A stretch of 64,000 nt of DNA from Hsuehochloa calcarea (GCA_036346395.1 CM070604.1:2889501-2953500); one strand, 5' to 3'; shown: positions 1 through 12,208, counted from the first letter of the stretch. Translations and numbers: made by a program. Notes: a model not told the origin generated them from the letters alone.

Positions 1-1587
1 TATACGCGAAAATATTCCAAATTCAAACAGAATTCAAATGAACACAAATAAATTCAAATGAAAATTCAAATTAACTCCAAATTAAATAATTTTGGTTTAG
101 TTAGCTAGATCTTGATTTTATACAAATTTAGAAATTTGAATCACCTAAATCGGAGTTTGTATGAAGAAATACGAGCTCCTGGAAGTTTAAATCTAAATTT
201 AATTCCAAAATCAGGATTTTCCAAATTTCCCGAATTAAATTTCTAAAGGAAATTCTATTTATTGCGCCAGCTGACGTCAGCAGTACTGTTCACAGAGACT
301 GACATGTGGGCCCAAACAGTCATGGACTGAGTCCACGGCGTTTTCCAAGTCCACGGTGGACTCGGCTCACAAAGACAAATGTGAAGGAGCGGTATTGTGT
401 TGGCCTAAGGTGCTACCGGCAACCACGTGGCGCGACTTGCACGCCACGCACGCGAAAACGGTGAGGTGGCGCTGAGGTGGCTGTCCACGTCGGCGCCGGA
501 GAGGGAGGCGCGGGTTCCAATGGTGCCGGCGAACGGCGCTTGGCGAGCTCGGTGAGGTGCGCAAAAGATTCGTGAGACGACATCGAGCACGATGCGCTGG
601 CGGCGACGCGAGGGCGGAAGATGGTCGGCGACGCAGAGGCGGCGGTGTGGTTCGATCGTTGGCGGCGAAGGAGCTCGGCGATGTTCCGAGGGAGTCTTGA
701 GGCGCGCACCAGTTCGCGGTGCCGAGGCGGCCGGTGGTGCAATGAGGCGCCGGAGGTTCACCGGTGGCGGCGCTAGAGGCAATGAGCACACCAGCTCGGG
801 CGAGAGAAGAGCCAATTGCGGCAACCGGGAGCGAGGAGGTGTGGAGAGTTGGGGCAAAGCTTGAGGGAGTAGAGGCGCACTGGTGCTCCCTTTATAGAGG
901 CGAGGGCGAGGCCGGGAGGTGGAGATCGTGGGCGAGGTGGCAACGGCCGCTTATGGAGATGAGGCGGCAAGCATGGCGAGTTAAGGAGGGGGGTAATGGC
1001 CGAGACGAGTGCGGGGTGAACGGCCGAACTGAATGCAGTTGAATGCGAGGAAAGAGAGGGAGAGAATCGCGGGAGTGACGAGCTCCAGTGAGGCTTTAAT
1101 GGCGGCAGAGGCGACGATTGCGCGGGGGAGAAGAAGGGGCGGGAAGAAGCATGGTCAGCGAGGCCCACCACCACGAGACAGAGCGGGAGAGGGCGCAGCG
1201 GATTAGTGTTGGCCGTCCGATTTTGATCGGACGGTCCCAAGTATCGCGCTGGGAGAGTTGGGTCGAGATGCGACAAAGGCCGGGCTTGCCCAAGATCAGA
1301 ATGTGAAGATTTTAAATTCTTTTCAATTGATTTAATTCCAGAAATTCAAATAAGCTTTAGAAAATAGTAAATGAAGTCCAAAAATTTTGAGAAAATTCAC
1401 ATAAATTCTATGAGGCATTCTGGACTTAAATAAAATAATTCCAACTTTTAGTTGGTAATAGATTTTGCACATAAATTCTTTTAGCCTTAATATACTTTAT
1501 TGAAAAGCTTTTAAAAATTCCAGAAAATCCATAAAAATTAATAAAGTCTTATTTTTAAATGAAATTGAAATTTTGGGTCATACAAAC
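1..1587 (-). mobile_element. 3' LTR (partial) of Tekay-type gypsy element
   Basis: This stretch repeats 8478-10038 almost throughout, so it is the inner part of an LTR whose outer part lies left of the window. It has an AT-rich arm (1-250), a GC-rich block (about 250-1270) and a second AT-rich arm. On the minus strand the LTR would begin TGTATGACCC at 1587, directly after the purine tract of the internal region. The GC-rich block contains the LTR promoter, with a TATA-like CTATAAAG on the minus strand near 888-896. Long open frames in the GC block on both strands are composition artefacts and are not genes. Confidence 0.85.
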
Positions 1588-1639
1588 CTACCCCCTTAAA
1601 GGGAATCTCAGACCAGAGATTCAGACTTGGTCGACAAAA

Positions 1640-1906
1640 GGTAGGGATACTCGGCTCTCAAAACTTCTTCTCGCCCGGTAGCTTCTTCTTCGAATGATTG
1701 CTCCATCGAACCTTACAAGAACGGATGACTTTGCTTCGGTGACGCGCTCGCCACATCGAGAATCTTGATTGGTTGTTCCACATAGGTGAGATCTTCTGAA
1801 GATCGATGCTCTCGGAGGTGTTTCTTCGTTGGTACTCGAGACATTTCTTTAATCGGGATACATGGAAGACATTGTGAGCGGTGACAGAGATCTTTGGTAG
1901 TTCCAA
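1640..1906 (-). pseudogene. gypsy integrase tail and chromodomain (broken copy)
   Basis: The minus strand encodes NVFHVSRLKKCL, the usual 'FHVS' end of the integrase C-terminus, followed by a chromodomain with the visible stretches VTRSKVIRSCKVRW and SNHS. The chromodomain is thought to guide integration to heterochromatin by reading histone marks. The second copy near 10145-10396 carries the same domain in a better frame (IKILDVAERVTRSKVIRSC), so this one is an indel-broken duplicate. It is the last coding segment before the purine tract and 3' LTR. Confidence 0.6.
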
Positions 1907-1919
1907 GCGATAAGCAACT

Positions 1920-3216
1920 TCACCTCTTTTGCCAAAATCTTATAGGGTCCGACAAATCAGGTGCTAGTTTTCCTTTAGTCTGAAATCTCTTCACTCCTGA
2001 GTGGAGTTACCCGAGATAGACAAAATCTCCCATCTCGAAGGATAGTTCTCTCCGACGATTATCGGCATAACTCTTTTGTCGGGTTTGAGCTACTTTCAGA
2101 CGTTCTCTTATTGCTTTTACCTTACTTTCACTTCTTTTATCAATTCAGTCAGAAGAATTGGTGTTCTCCTACTTGATCCCAAAGGAGAGGGTTCTACACT
2201 TTCTACCATACAATGCTTCAAATGGCGACATCGTAGGCTAGCTTGAAAGTTGTTGTTGTAGGAAAATTCTGCATAGGGCAAATTCTTATCCCGACTTCTT
2301 CCATAATCTATAGCACAAGCTCAAGCATGTCTTCTAGGACCTGATTTACACGCTCGGTCCGCCATCTGCTTGGGGATGATAGTCGTGTCTTTGAAGTTGA
2401 GTCACAGTTCCCAAAGCTTCATGTAGACTCGCCAAAATTTTGAAGTGAATCGCGAACCTCATCGGACACAATTTTCTTGGGTATACCATGTAGACAGACG
2501 ATCCTGGCCATGTATAATTCTCGCTAACTTATTGCTTCGTAAGTGGTCTTGATCGAATAAAATGAGCCACTTTTGTTAATCGGTCAATTATCACCCAAAT
2601 GGAATCACAACTGATTGGGTCCTAGGTAGTCGGTGATAAAATCCATACCAATCTCCTCCCATTTCCACTCGGAATTGGTAATGGTTGTAACAATCCGCAG
2701 AGTCTCGATGTTCGCCTTAACACGACACACATCACAACGTGCAACAAACTCGCGATCTCTCGCTTCATACTAATCCACCAATACTTTTCCTTGAGATCTG
2801 GTACATCTTGGTACTCCGGGATGAATAGAGTAAGGTGATTCATGAGCTTCTTTCGTAATTAGTTGTGCGGTTTCATGATGTTTAGGTACACGATGCGTTG
2901 CCAAACCATACTGTGCCTCGCTCGCCTTCGTAAAATCACAGGGCTTTGCCTCTTCTCATGTTCTTCATGATTTCTTTGATGTCTTCGTCTTCTAGCCGCT
3001 TTGTTTTCTCGATCCGACTTTGTATGGTTGGTTGGACTTCCACCGTGTTTATCTGACTTTGACCGACAATTTCAGTTCGATGCTTTAGTTCTTCATACAA
3101 CTCGTTGATTTTCTTGAACTAACACCGTGTTGCAAGATGCTTTCCTACTCGAGCATCCGCTACCACGCTGGCTTTACCGGTGATAATGAATTCCAAGGTC
3201 ATAATCTTTATCGGCT
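1920..3216 (-). pseudogene. gypsy integrase core (broken copy)
   Basis: This segment aligns along its length with the intact integrase frame at 10990-11679. The visible protein includes KEKYWWISMKREIA and LLQPLPIPS, the linker between the HHCC zinc domain and the catalytic core. Several single-base losses break the frame. For example, a stretch reading CTCTGATGCTCTGCC in the other copy reads CTCGATGTTCGCC here near 2703. The integrase would insert the cDNA into the host chromosome. As written it cannot be translated through. Confidence 0.6.
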
Positions 3217-3609
3217 CTAACCATCTTCTTTGCCCGAGATTAAGATCGATTGGGTGAAGATATATTTCAAACTCTTATGATCTGTGAAAATCTCACAGCG
3301 GTTACCAATGAGATAATGCCGCCAGATTTTCAAAGCATGCACAATTGTTGCTAACTCTAAATCATGAGTTGGATAATTTCCTTCATGTGGTCTTAACTGA
3401 CGAGATGCATAAGCCACAACCTTTCCTTCCTGCATCAGTACACATCCTAGCCCCTGGCGGGATGCATCACAGAAAACTTCAAAATCCTTACGTATATCTG
3501 GTAAAACTAGCACTGGTGTAGAGACTAGTCTTTTCTTCAGCTCTTGAAAACTATGTTCACAAGCACTTGTCCATTCAAATTTCTTTTCCTTCTTCAGAAG
3601 TTGAGTCAT
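3217..3609 (-). pseudogene. gypsy RNase H domain
   Basis: An open stretch of 130 residues contains the RNase H hallmarks [18 protein letters not shown] (first catalytic Asp), [26 protein letters not shown] (catalytic Glu) and [14 protein letters not shown] (second Asp). RNase H removes the RNA template during reverse transcription. The frame breaks immediately before the reverse transcriptase segment on the 5' side and before the integrase on the 3' side, so it survives only as a fragment of the polyprotein. Confidence 0.8.
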
Positions 3610-3658
3610 GGGTTTGGCGATCTTGGAGAAACTTTCAATGAATCTGCGGTAGTACCCA

Positions 3659-4260
3659 CTAATCCAGAAAACTTCTCACTACGTGGATCGACTTGGGTTG
3701 CTTCCAATCCATTCTGACTTCAACCTTTGAGGGGTCTACTGCAACTCCTCCTGCTGACACAATGTGTCCAAGAAAAGCCACTTGACTGAGCCAAAATTCA
3801 CTTTTGCTAAGTTTGGCATAAAGTTGGTGTTCTCGGAGTTTGCCCAAAATAATTCTGAGATGTTTTTCATGCTCTTCCATATCTCTTGAATAGATGAGAA
3901 TATCATCTATGAATACCACCACAAACTTATCCAAAAATTCCATGAACACTTTGTTCATCATATTCATGAAATAAGCAGGGGCATTTGTTAGTCCAAATGA
4001 CATCACTGTGAACTCGTACAGTCCATATCTGGTGGTGAAGGCTGTCTTCGGAATATCTTCCGGTCTAATTTTTAAGCGATGGTAGCTCGATCTCAAATCA
4101 ATCTTGAGAAAACACTGCTCCTTTAAGTTGATCAAACAGATCATCTATCCTAGGTAACGGTACTTGTTTTTGATTGTTACCTCGTTGAGTGATCTATAGT
4201 CCACACACATTCTCATACTATTGTCTTTCTTTTTGACAAATAGTCTTGGAGCTCCCAAGG
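3659..4260 (-). pseudogene. gypsy reverse transcriptase domain
   Basis: The minus strand encodes the core of a Ty3/gypsy reverse transcriptase: [35 protein letters not shown], and the catalytic motif [11 protein letters not shown], followed by [18 protein letters not shown]. The N-terminal part (YRSLNE and the KIDLRS region) is present, but the frame breaks near 4100-4144. The same domain recurs at 12209-12690. The enzyme would copy genomic RNA into cDNA in the cytoplasmic particle. Confidence 0.85.
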
Positions 4261-4381
4261 CGATGAACTTGGTTGAATGTAACCTTTACTCAGTAGTTCT
4301 TCGACCGCTTCTTCAACTCTGCTAGATCATTTGCAAGATTCTCGTAGGGTCGCTCAAATTGGAGCGATCCACAGGACTAAG

Positions 4382-4820
4382 TCAATTAAGAACATTATGT
4401 CCCGGTCGGTGGCATACTGTAAGTCCTCCGAAAAACATCTGGATATTCTTGTACCACGGTATATCTTCGATTTCACTTCCTTTAAATCTGGTCAAGATAG
4501 GACTTCTTCCGTAGAAGTCTTGGGTTGGAACTCTACCAAATCCCTTGTTCATTGGTGAGGTTGATAGATCTACTAGCACAATCTATCCCGCCTCGATTTT
4601 TGGCAAGCCACCCATTCCAAGAATTACGCCCAATCCTTGCGAACGCAAGACTATTAAGTTGGCCGAGAAAGTTACTCCGAGATTTCAAAGGTAAGATTTG
4701 GACAGAATAAACTAGCTCTCATTTCTGAGCCCGGGGAATGGATTAACATGGGCTTAACTAAGGGGGAGGTAGATAACCCATATTTTTCCACAAACTTATT
4801 TGACACAAAAGAATGCGAAG
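4382..4820 (-). pseudogene. gypsy protease-RT linker region, decayed
   Basis: The minus strand carries ILTRFKGSEIEDIPWYKNIQ, the linker found between the retropepsin and the reverse transcriptase in Tekay elements. The protease itself, expected at about 4560-4800, is so broken that I cannot point to a clear catalytic DSG triad. I include the stretch because it joins the gag and RT segments and explains this part of the element. Confidence 0.5.
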
Positions 4821-4823
4821 CTC

Positions 4824-5790
4824 CTAATCAAATAAAGCGATCTTTGTCTTGAGTTGACAAGGAACGTACCAAGAACAACATCTCGTGCTGCATAGGCTTC
4901 CTCTGCGGTGACGTGATTCACACGTCCCTTCATGAATTGACCGGTGGTCTTGAGGACCGCCGAGTGGTGAAACTCCGGAGTTGGCTTGACGGGGTGGCGA
5001 TCTGCGCTTCTTGGGACACTTATTGGCATAATGACCCAACTCGTTGCAATGAAAGCAAGTGATTCTGCTTTGTGGAAATAATCGCCACTGGGCCGACCTC
5101 GGATGAACTACTACGGAATCCGAAAATATTTGGGCGCGGAACTGGAGCTGGAACTCTCGGTGTAGTAGACTGGAATCTTCCACACTGAGGTGGTTGAGAT
5201 TGAGTGAAACGAGGCTTGGGCAGTCCTCCCGAGTTAAACTTCTGAGCCGCCATCCTCCGCTTGCGATTCTCCATTTCGGATGTTTGCCTTCTGGCGATGG
5301 CCTTATTTACCAAGCGCGAAAGTCGGTAAAATCTCGAGAAATCAAACGAGCAGAGAGTTCGTCGTTCAACCCTTCCAGAAATCGCTCTTGCCTGTCTTCA
5401 TCTCTGGCTACATCCTCAGGGGCATAGCGAGCAAGTTGGTTAAACTTATGCAAATACTCGCCATCGAACGGTTTCCTTGGCGAGCGAAGCGAAACTCCTT
5501 CTTTTTCAAAGTAATCATGCCGATGGAATGTGAGATCGGTGGAAAGCTTGCATGAACTCATCCCAAGTGATTTCTTGGGCATTAGCATGGGACATTTGAA
5601 ATTATCCCACCATTACGATGCGGGACCAATCAATTGATGAGAGGCAAACAAAACTCTCTCACGATCGTGTAATCGAGCAATATCCGATTTCTTTCCAATG
5701 GCCCCGAGCCAATCATCTGCGCCCATGGGTTCCGTGCTACTAGAAAATGTTGGCGGACGATCCTCATGAACTCGACAAAGTTACTCTTGC
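4824..5790 (-). pseudogene. gypsy gag with CCHC zinc knuckle
   Basis: Overlapping frames give a gag protein in pieces. The stretch EYLHKFNQLARYAPEDV with RFLEGLNDELSARL (about 5310-5500) is the retrotrans_gag capsid fold. A basic linker follows, with RRQTSEMENRKRRMAAQKF near 5230-5290. Finally CFHCNELGHYANKCP near 5025-5075 is a complete CCHC zinc knuckle for RNA binding. Gag assembles the virus-like particle. Each piece lies in a different frame from its neighbour. Confidence 0.75.
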
Positions 5791-6209
5791 GGGAGGTGGA
5801 GGAGCATGATAGGTCACGACGCTTGGGTATTTCGATTCTTGTGAAGGGATTGGGCTAGCAACTCAATCGATGAGTCTGATTGGCCATCATTTGGCGCCAG
5901 TCAGGAGCTTCAGTTGGAGGAGGTGGTGGCTGTTGAACTGGGTTTTCTTGATATTCGGCATTCTCATTTCCTTGCCCTCTAGCACTGACACTTCCGGTGC
6001 GGGTGGTCACCATCTGATGAACTCTTCACAGATTAGACAAGAGAGACAGGAATTATAAGAGTATAGATCTAAAATAGCCCAAATTCAACAAACACAAGGC
6101 AAGAACATTTCGGCAAAATAATTTATTTTTATTTTATTAATTCATTATGGCTACTACAAAGGTTTGGTAGCTCATAATTCGCAACTAAAGGAAAAATTTA
6201 AGGTCAAAT

Positions 6210-6786
6210 CTATGGTGTTATTGGGGTATAATCTGGCTCACTAGAACTAGCCTCGCCTTCCTTGTAGGAGGCCAGTTCTTTTTCTGCAGTCTTCAACTTT
6301 TCTTCTGCATCTTGTAATTTCACTTGCAGGAGAGACAGCTCATCTAGTGTATTCCCGTAGGCATAATCCATGGCTCTGGCCAGATCCACCTGATGAGTGA
6401 GATCGGGACAGTCTTCATCTCTAGTTGAGCGGAAAGCACTGTCATGCCGGGTTGGAATGTGCATTGGGTAATAGTGGAACCCAGTGCCGTTGAGGCGATG
6501 ATCGTAGATGTAGCGAAGTCTGCGGGTTGCTTCCGGTGCATCCCGATGCCTTGGCGAAGGTGTCTCGTCGCATTGGGGCATCGAAGACGTGGAAGTCTGT
6601 GTTCGGCGATAGATTGGAGTAGAGGATCACCTCTACTCTCCACCGTTCCTGATTTCCCACCTTATACTTGTATCCTTGATACGTCGGTCTTTCTTCAAAG
6701 TCCAAGTGCTGCATCATCTTCCAGAGAATGGCGGCCCAATGACCAGCAAAGACTCCATGGGAAATGGCATTCGGAACTTCAGCCAT
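6210..6786 (-). pseudogene. Small ORF upstream of gag (orf0-like), frameshifted
   Basis: Between the primer site and gag lies a protein in two overlapping frames. It starts MAEVPNAISHGVFAGHWAA at 6786, and after a shift near 6545-6580 continues as RRLRYIYDHRLNGTGFHYY, ending in an acidic tail (EPDYTPITP) at 6210. A coiled-coil-like segment (LSLLQVKLQDAEEKLKTAEK) precedes the end. RIRE3/RIRE8-type rice elements are, to my knowledge, described with an extra ORF before gag, and position and size fit. Its function is unknown. It is not gag, since the capsid and zinc knuckle lie downstream. Confidence 0.6.
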
Positions 6787-6934
6787 CTACAATTTTTGAA
6801 AAGGAGATGAGTTAGTAAATAATTTTTCAAGAGAAAAGTTGAGAAATGACTCCAGAAGACCAAGTTATTTTTAATTTTCAAAATAAATCCTTAAGGGTTT
6901 GATTTCCTTCTAGGTCACGACCTACAGTCGATAT

Positions 6935-6947
6935 GGCTCTGATACCA
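6935..6947 (-). other. Primer binding site for tRNA-Met (gypsy)
   Basis: The minus strand reads TGGTATCAGAGCC, complementary to the 3' end of initiator tRNA-Met, four bases inside the LTR boundary at 6952. It fixes the orientation of the element (minus) and the inner edge of the 5' LTR. Confidence 0.85.
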
Positions 6948-6951
6948 CTTT

Positions 6952-9900
6952 TGTCGAACCCGGGAACGAAGGATCCCAAATTCTCTGTGTTCATACACTA
7001 GTCCAGGATTTCCAGTGTACACAGTCACAAAAATGTTATCACAAACATATCCAGCGTGTATATTTAATAATCATAGAGTTTATTACAATCGGGCCGAGGC
7101 CAAATAAAACATTGCGGAAGCAAAATATAATGGTAGCCACACGATCGCCACAGTAATCGCCCGAGGTCGCCGCCTAATCGCCCCGCTCCTCACCTTACGG
7201 ATAGCAGTCTTCTCCCGAATAATAATATTCAAGAAGAGTGAGCACTACAAGCGTGCTCGCAAATTACACCCAATCTGTAATTTAGAATGCATGCATAAGT
7301 TATTCAAAGGAAGGTTGTAGGGTTTATTTGCATAAATCAGATTTTTGGTTTAAATAGTTATACTAAGTTTCAAGGCACATTTTCATTACATAACTAAAAT
7401 CGATTTAAAATTGATCATTTTATAGTGGATAACCTCCATATGAAACATGGTGAAGGATACCCTCCTATCACAAGGCTACCCGCCTAAATTTACCACAAGG
7501 ATTAACCATCCTCAAATCATGTCCAAAGTTATTTTAAAACCAAAACAAATCTAACTTAGAGTGGCTTTGCTCAAGATGTCCATGACCGTGGACACGGCTA
7601 TTGAATAGATTTACACTCTGCAGAGGTGGTACAACTTTACCCACACGAGATAATTTGCAGTTATGTCGGCCAATACACACTTCCTTAGGTGTGTGACTAG
7701 GCAATTATCACAAGGCGTTTCCAATGCATTACCTCAATACCAATATGCCCGCTAAGGTTTCACTTCCATTAGGCTAACCACCGTTGAAACCCCTCTTGCG
7801 CCAAGTGGGAATAAAGTCTAACCGACACCCACACAACAAAAATGGCATAAACAATACCGAGGTAATACAAATTATTAAGCCCGGTTACGCCCATACAGAA
7901 CATGTGGTAGTACGGTGGAGCTTTTGCAAGATGCGCTCAAAGGCGGTCCTTAATCTACTTGGGCAACTTTCAATAAAAACCACAGGTCTCGATCCTAACA
8001 GACAGCCCGTGCATAAACTTGCACCCACCAACGGTCCATGTTTGCCCAAGTACAAACCATTTTCTTTTATTTTAAATTTTCAAAGACATTTGCAAAAGTC
8101 CACCATGACAAGGCAATGTCATAGTCTTTTATCAATTTATGAAATTTTGGCTAAATTCTCCCAAAGTCAAATATTTCATGGTCTAAGCATTTGCTATGCA
8201 TATATTTATTTTAAATTCATTTGACTAAGGTTACAAGGAATTGATAATACAACAATCAAATTTGGCTATACAAAGGAATTGGAATAATTAAATATTTAAA
8301 ACAGGAATTTAAAATAATTAAATACAATTATGCATGCAATAATAATTTAAAATAGAAATTAAATAAATTTAAATATTGGGGGCAAAATGGTCAATGGTGT
8401 AACTTGCCTTGCTCAAATTCACTGGTATTCTACTTCTTCAATAGGGTCAAGCTCTCCTGAGTCGTCAAAATCTATCTGTGAAAATATTCCAAATTCAAAC
8501 AGAATTCAAATGAACACAAATAAATTCAAATGAAAATTCAAATTAACTCCAAATTAAATAATTTTGGTTTAGTTAGCTAGATCTTGATTTTATACAAATT
8601 TAGAAATTTGAATCACCTAAATCGGAGTTTGTATGAAGAAATACGAGCTCTGGAAGTTTAAATCTAAATTTAATTCCAAAATCGGATTTTCCAAATTTCC
8701 AATTAAATTTCTAAAGGAAATTCTATTTATTGCGCCGGTGACGTCCGCGAGATCGTTCACGAGATCGACATGTGGGCCCAAACAGTCATGGACTGAGTCC
8801 ACGGCGTTTTCCAAGTCCACGGTGGACTCGGCACAAAGACGGTGTGAAGGAGCGGTGTCTTTGGCCATGCTGGGGCCGCGCACCACGTGTGGCCGACTTG
8901 GTCGCCACGCACGCAAAACGGTGAGGTGCGCCGAGGTGGCTATCCACGTCGGTAGCCCGGAGAGGAGGCGCGGGTTCCAATGGTACCGTGACGGCGGCGT
9001 GGCGAGCTCCGGTGAGGTGCGCAAAAGATTCAGGAGACGATACTGAGTACGATGCGCTACCTGGCGACGCGAGGGCGTGGCCGGAAGATGGTCGGCGGCG
9101 GCGAGGCGGCGGTGTGGTTCGATCGTTGGCGGCGAAGGAGCTCGGCGATGTTCCGAGCGCCGAGGTGCGCACTGAGTTCGCAGTCCGAGGCCGATGGTGC
9201 GATGAGGCGGCCGGAGGTTCACCGTGGCGGCGCTAGAGGCGTGAGCCTGGCTCGGCCGGCGAGAGAGAAGAGCCAGTGCGGGCAAGCGAGAGCGAGGGAG
9301 GTGTGGAGAGTTGGGGCAAAAGCTTGAGGGAGTAGAGGCGCACCTGGTGCTCCCTTTTATAGGGCGAGGGCGAGGCCGGGAGGTGGAGATCGTGGGCGAG
9401 GTGGCAACGGCCGTTTGCGGAGATGAGGGCGGCGTTCTGGCGAAGTTAAGGAGGGGGTAATGGCGAGACGAGTGCGGGGTGAACGGCGAATCGAATGCGA
9501 TTGAATGCGAGGAAAGAGAGGAGAGAATCGCGGAGTGACGAGCTCAGTGAGGCTTTAATGGCGGCAGAGGCGATTGCGCCGGGAGAAGAAGGGGCGGGAA
9601 GAAGCACAAGGCGAGGCCCACGGTCAATGAGAGGAGAGCGGAGAGAGGGCGCGAGCGGATTAGTGTTGGCCGTCCGATTTTGATCGGACGGTCCGCATTT
9701 CGCTGGGAGAGTTGGGCGAGATGCGACAAAGGTCGGGCTTCGGCCCGATCTTGTATGTAAGATTTTAAATTCTTTTTCAATTGATTTAATTCGTAAATTC
9801 AAATAAGCTTTAGAAAATAGTAAATGAAGTCCAAAATTTTGAGAAAATTCACATAAATTCTATGAGGCATTCTGGACTTAAATAAAATAATTCCAACTTT

Positions 9901-10038
9901 TAGTTGGTAATAGATTTTGCACATAAATTCTTTTAGCCTTAATATACTTTATTGAAAAGCTTTTAAAAATTCCAGAAAATCCACAAAAATTAATAAATTC
10001 TTATTTTTAAATGAAATTGAAATTTTGAATACATTACA
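6952..10038 (-). mobile_element. Full-length LTR (3.09 kb) of Tekay-type gypsy, shared between two internal regions
   Basis: On the plus strand the LTR runs from TGTCGAACCC to CATTACA, so it begins TG and ends CA on the minus strand too. The left edge abuts the primer site spacer and the right edge abuts a purine tract (complement of AACCTACCCC). Its right part duplicates 1-1587. Internal landmarks are an AT-rich arm from 6952 to about 8720, a GC-rich block at 8730-9750 with a TATA-like CTATAAAAGG (minus strand) near 9354-9363, and an AT-rich end. No gene is present; GC-rich frames at 8617-9285 and 9446-9802 are shadows of composition. Confidence 0.85.
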
Positions 10039-10144
10039 AACCTACCCCTTAAAGGGAATCTTAATTCCAGAGATTCAGACTTGGTCGACAAAAGGTAGGG
10101 ATACTCGGCTCTCAAAACTTCTTCTCGCTCCCGGTAGCTTCTTC

Positions 10145-10746
10145 TTACGAATGATTGCTCCACTGAACCTTACAAGAACGGATGACTTTGCTTCTGGTGA
10201 CGCGTTCTGCCACATCGAGAATCTTGATTGGTTGTTCCACATAGGTGAGGTCTTCCTGAAGATCGATGCTCTCGAGCGGTGTTTCTTCTGTTGGTACTCT
10301 GAGACATTTCTTTAATCGATACATGAAAGACATTGTGAGCAAATGATGAGATCTTTGGTAGTTCCAAGCGATAAGCAACTTCACCTCTTTTGCCAAAATC
10401 TTATAGGTCCGACAAATGCAGGTGCGAGTTTTCCTTTAGCTCGAAATCTCTTCACTCCTCGGAGTGGAGTTACCCTGAGATAGACAAAATCTCCCATCTC
10501 GAAGGATAGTTCTCTCCGACGATTATCGGCATAACTCTTTTGTCGGGTTTGAGCTACTTTCAGACGTTCTCTTATTGCTTTTACCTTACTTTGAGCTTCT
10601 TTTATCAATTCAGTCAGAAGAATTGGTGCTCTCCTACTTGATCCCAAAGGAGAGGGTTCTACACTTTCTACCATACAATGCTTCAAATGGCGACATCTGT
10701 AGGCTAGCTTGAAAGTCGTTGTTGTAGGAAAATTCGCATAGGGCAA
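10145..10746 (-). pseudogene. gypsy integrase C-terminus and chromodomain (second copy)
   Basis: The minus strand carries RRRELSFEMGDFVYLRVTPL, RFRAKGKLAPAFVGPI (the integrase C-terminal GPY/F-like region), then a chromodomain visible as DLTYVEQPIKILDVAER, VTRSKVIRSCKVQW and SNHS. The two parts are in different frames, with a break near 10396-10400. This is the best-preserved chromodomain in the window and supports the chromovirus assignment. Confidence 0.7.
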
Positions 10747-10989
10747 ATTCTTATCCCGACTTCTTCCATAATCTATAGCACAAGCTCAAGCATGTCTTCT
10801 AGAACTCGATTTACGTTCGGTCGGCCATCTGTTTGGGGATGATAAGTCAGTCTTTGAAATTGAGTCCGGTTCCCAAAGCTTCATGTAGACTCGCCAAAAT
10901 TTTGAAGTGAGCTGCGAACCTCATCGGACACAATTTTCTTGGGTATACCATGTAGACAGACGATCTCGCCATGTATAATTCTCGCTAAC

Positions 10990-11679
10990 TTATTGCTTCG
11001 TAAGTGGTCTTGATCGAATAAAATGAGCCACTTTTGTTAATCGGTCAATTATCACCCAAATGGAATCACAACCTGATTGGGTCCTAGGTAGTCCGGTGAT
11101 AAAATCCATACCAATCTCCTCCCATTTCCACTCGGGAATTGGTAATGGTTGTAACAATCCGGCAGGTCTCTGATGCTCTGCCTTAACACGCTGACACACA
11201 TCACAACGTGCAACAAACTCAGCGATCTCTCGCTTCATACTGACCCACCAATACTTTTCCTTCAGATCCTGGTACATCTTGGTACTCCCGGGATGAATAG
11301 AGTAAGGTGATTCATGAGCTTCTTTCAGAATCAGTTGTCTGGTTTCATGATGTTTAGGTACACAGATGCGGTTGCCAAACCATACTGTGCCCTGCTCGTC
11401 TTCAGAAAATCCTGGGGCTTTGCCTCTTCTCATGTTCTTCATGATTTCTTTGATGTCTTCGTCTTCTAGCTGTTTTTCTCTGATCTGACTTTGTATGGTT
11501 GGTTGGACTTCCACTGTGTTTATACAGCCTTGACTGACAATTTCCAGATTCAGATGCTTTAGTTCTTCATACAACTCTGGTTGATTTTCTTGAACTAACA
11601 CCGTGTTGCAGTATGCTTTCCTACTCAGAGCATCTGCTACCACGTTGGCTTTACAGGTGATAATGAATTCCAAGGTCAT
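10990..11679 (-). pseudogene. gypsy integrase fragment, 229-residue open frame
   Basis: An uninterrupted frame begins in the end of RNase H (VVADALSRKAY), continues through the zinc-binding region (HPGSTKMYQDLKEKYWW, then CDVCQRVKAEHQRPAGLL) and enters the integrase core with the first catalytic Asp in MDFITGLPRTQSG and the next Asp context in VIIDRLTKVAHF. The C-terminal catalytic Glu region lies past a frame break. The intact CTG/CAG sites here expose the losses in the first copy at 1920-3216. Confidence 0.8.
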
Positions 11680-11699
11680 AATCTTTTATCGGCTCTAAC

Positions 11700-12080
11700 C
11701 ATCTTCTTTGCTCGAGATTAAGATCATTGGGTGAAGATATATTTCAAACTCTTATGATCCGTGAAAATCTCACGTGATTTACCAATGAGATAATGCCGCT
11801 AGATTTTCAAAGCATGCACAATTGTTGCTAACTCTAAATCATGAGTTGGATAATTTCCTTCATGTGGTCTTAACTGACGAGATGCATAAGCCACAACCTT
11901 TCCTTCCTCGTGACAAGTACACATCCTAGCCCTCAAGTGATGCATCCTGTAAAACTTCAAAATCCTTACGATATCCGTAAAACTAGCATCGTGCAGAGAC
12001 TAGTCTTTTCTTCACTCTTGAAAACTATGTTCACAAGCACTTGTCCATTCAAATTTCTTTTCCTTCTTGAAGTTGAGTCA
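11700..12080 (-). pseudogene. gypsy RNase H (second copy, broken)
   Basis: This segment matches the open RNase H frame at 3217-3609 at the DNA level but has no long open frame. Around 11900-12010, several CTGG or CAG sites of the first copy read CCG, TCG or similar. It lies between the reverse transcriptase at 12209 and the integrase at 11679, as expected. Confidence 0.6.
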
Positions 12081-12208
12081 TGGGTTTGGCGATCTTGGAG
12101 AAACTTTCAATGAATCTGCGGTAGTACCCAACTAATCCAGAAAACTTCTCACTACGTGGATCGATTTGGGTTGCTTCCAATCCATTCTGACTTCAACCTT
12201 TGAGGGTC

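Larger units (their letters stand above)
1588..6951 (-). mobile_element. Internal region of Tekay-type (RIRE3/RIRE8-like) gypsy element
   Basis: The order on the minus strand is primer binding site (6935-6947), a small ORF (about 6786-6210), gag with a CCHC knuckle, protease, reverse transcriptase, RNase H, integrase, chromodomain, then a purine tract at 1588-1600. The chromodomain and the 3 kb LTRs point to the Tekay/Del chromovirus lineage. The complementary strand of 6935-6947 reads TGGTATCAGAGCC, the usual tRNA-Met primer site, and ends four bases before the LTR at 6952. The frame is broken many times. Comparison with the second copy at 10039-12693 shows that many breaks are small changes at CAG/CTG sites. 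Confidence 0.85.

Noticed and set aside
367..1306. Several overlapping open frames of 60-167 codons on both strands
   Set aside because: They lie in the GC-rich block of a gypsy LTR, recur at 8617-9802, are low-complexity (Arg, Ala, Pro, Ser) and show no domain.
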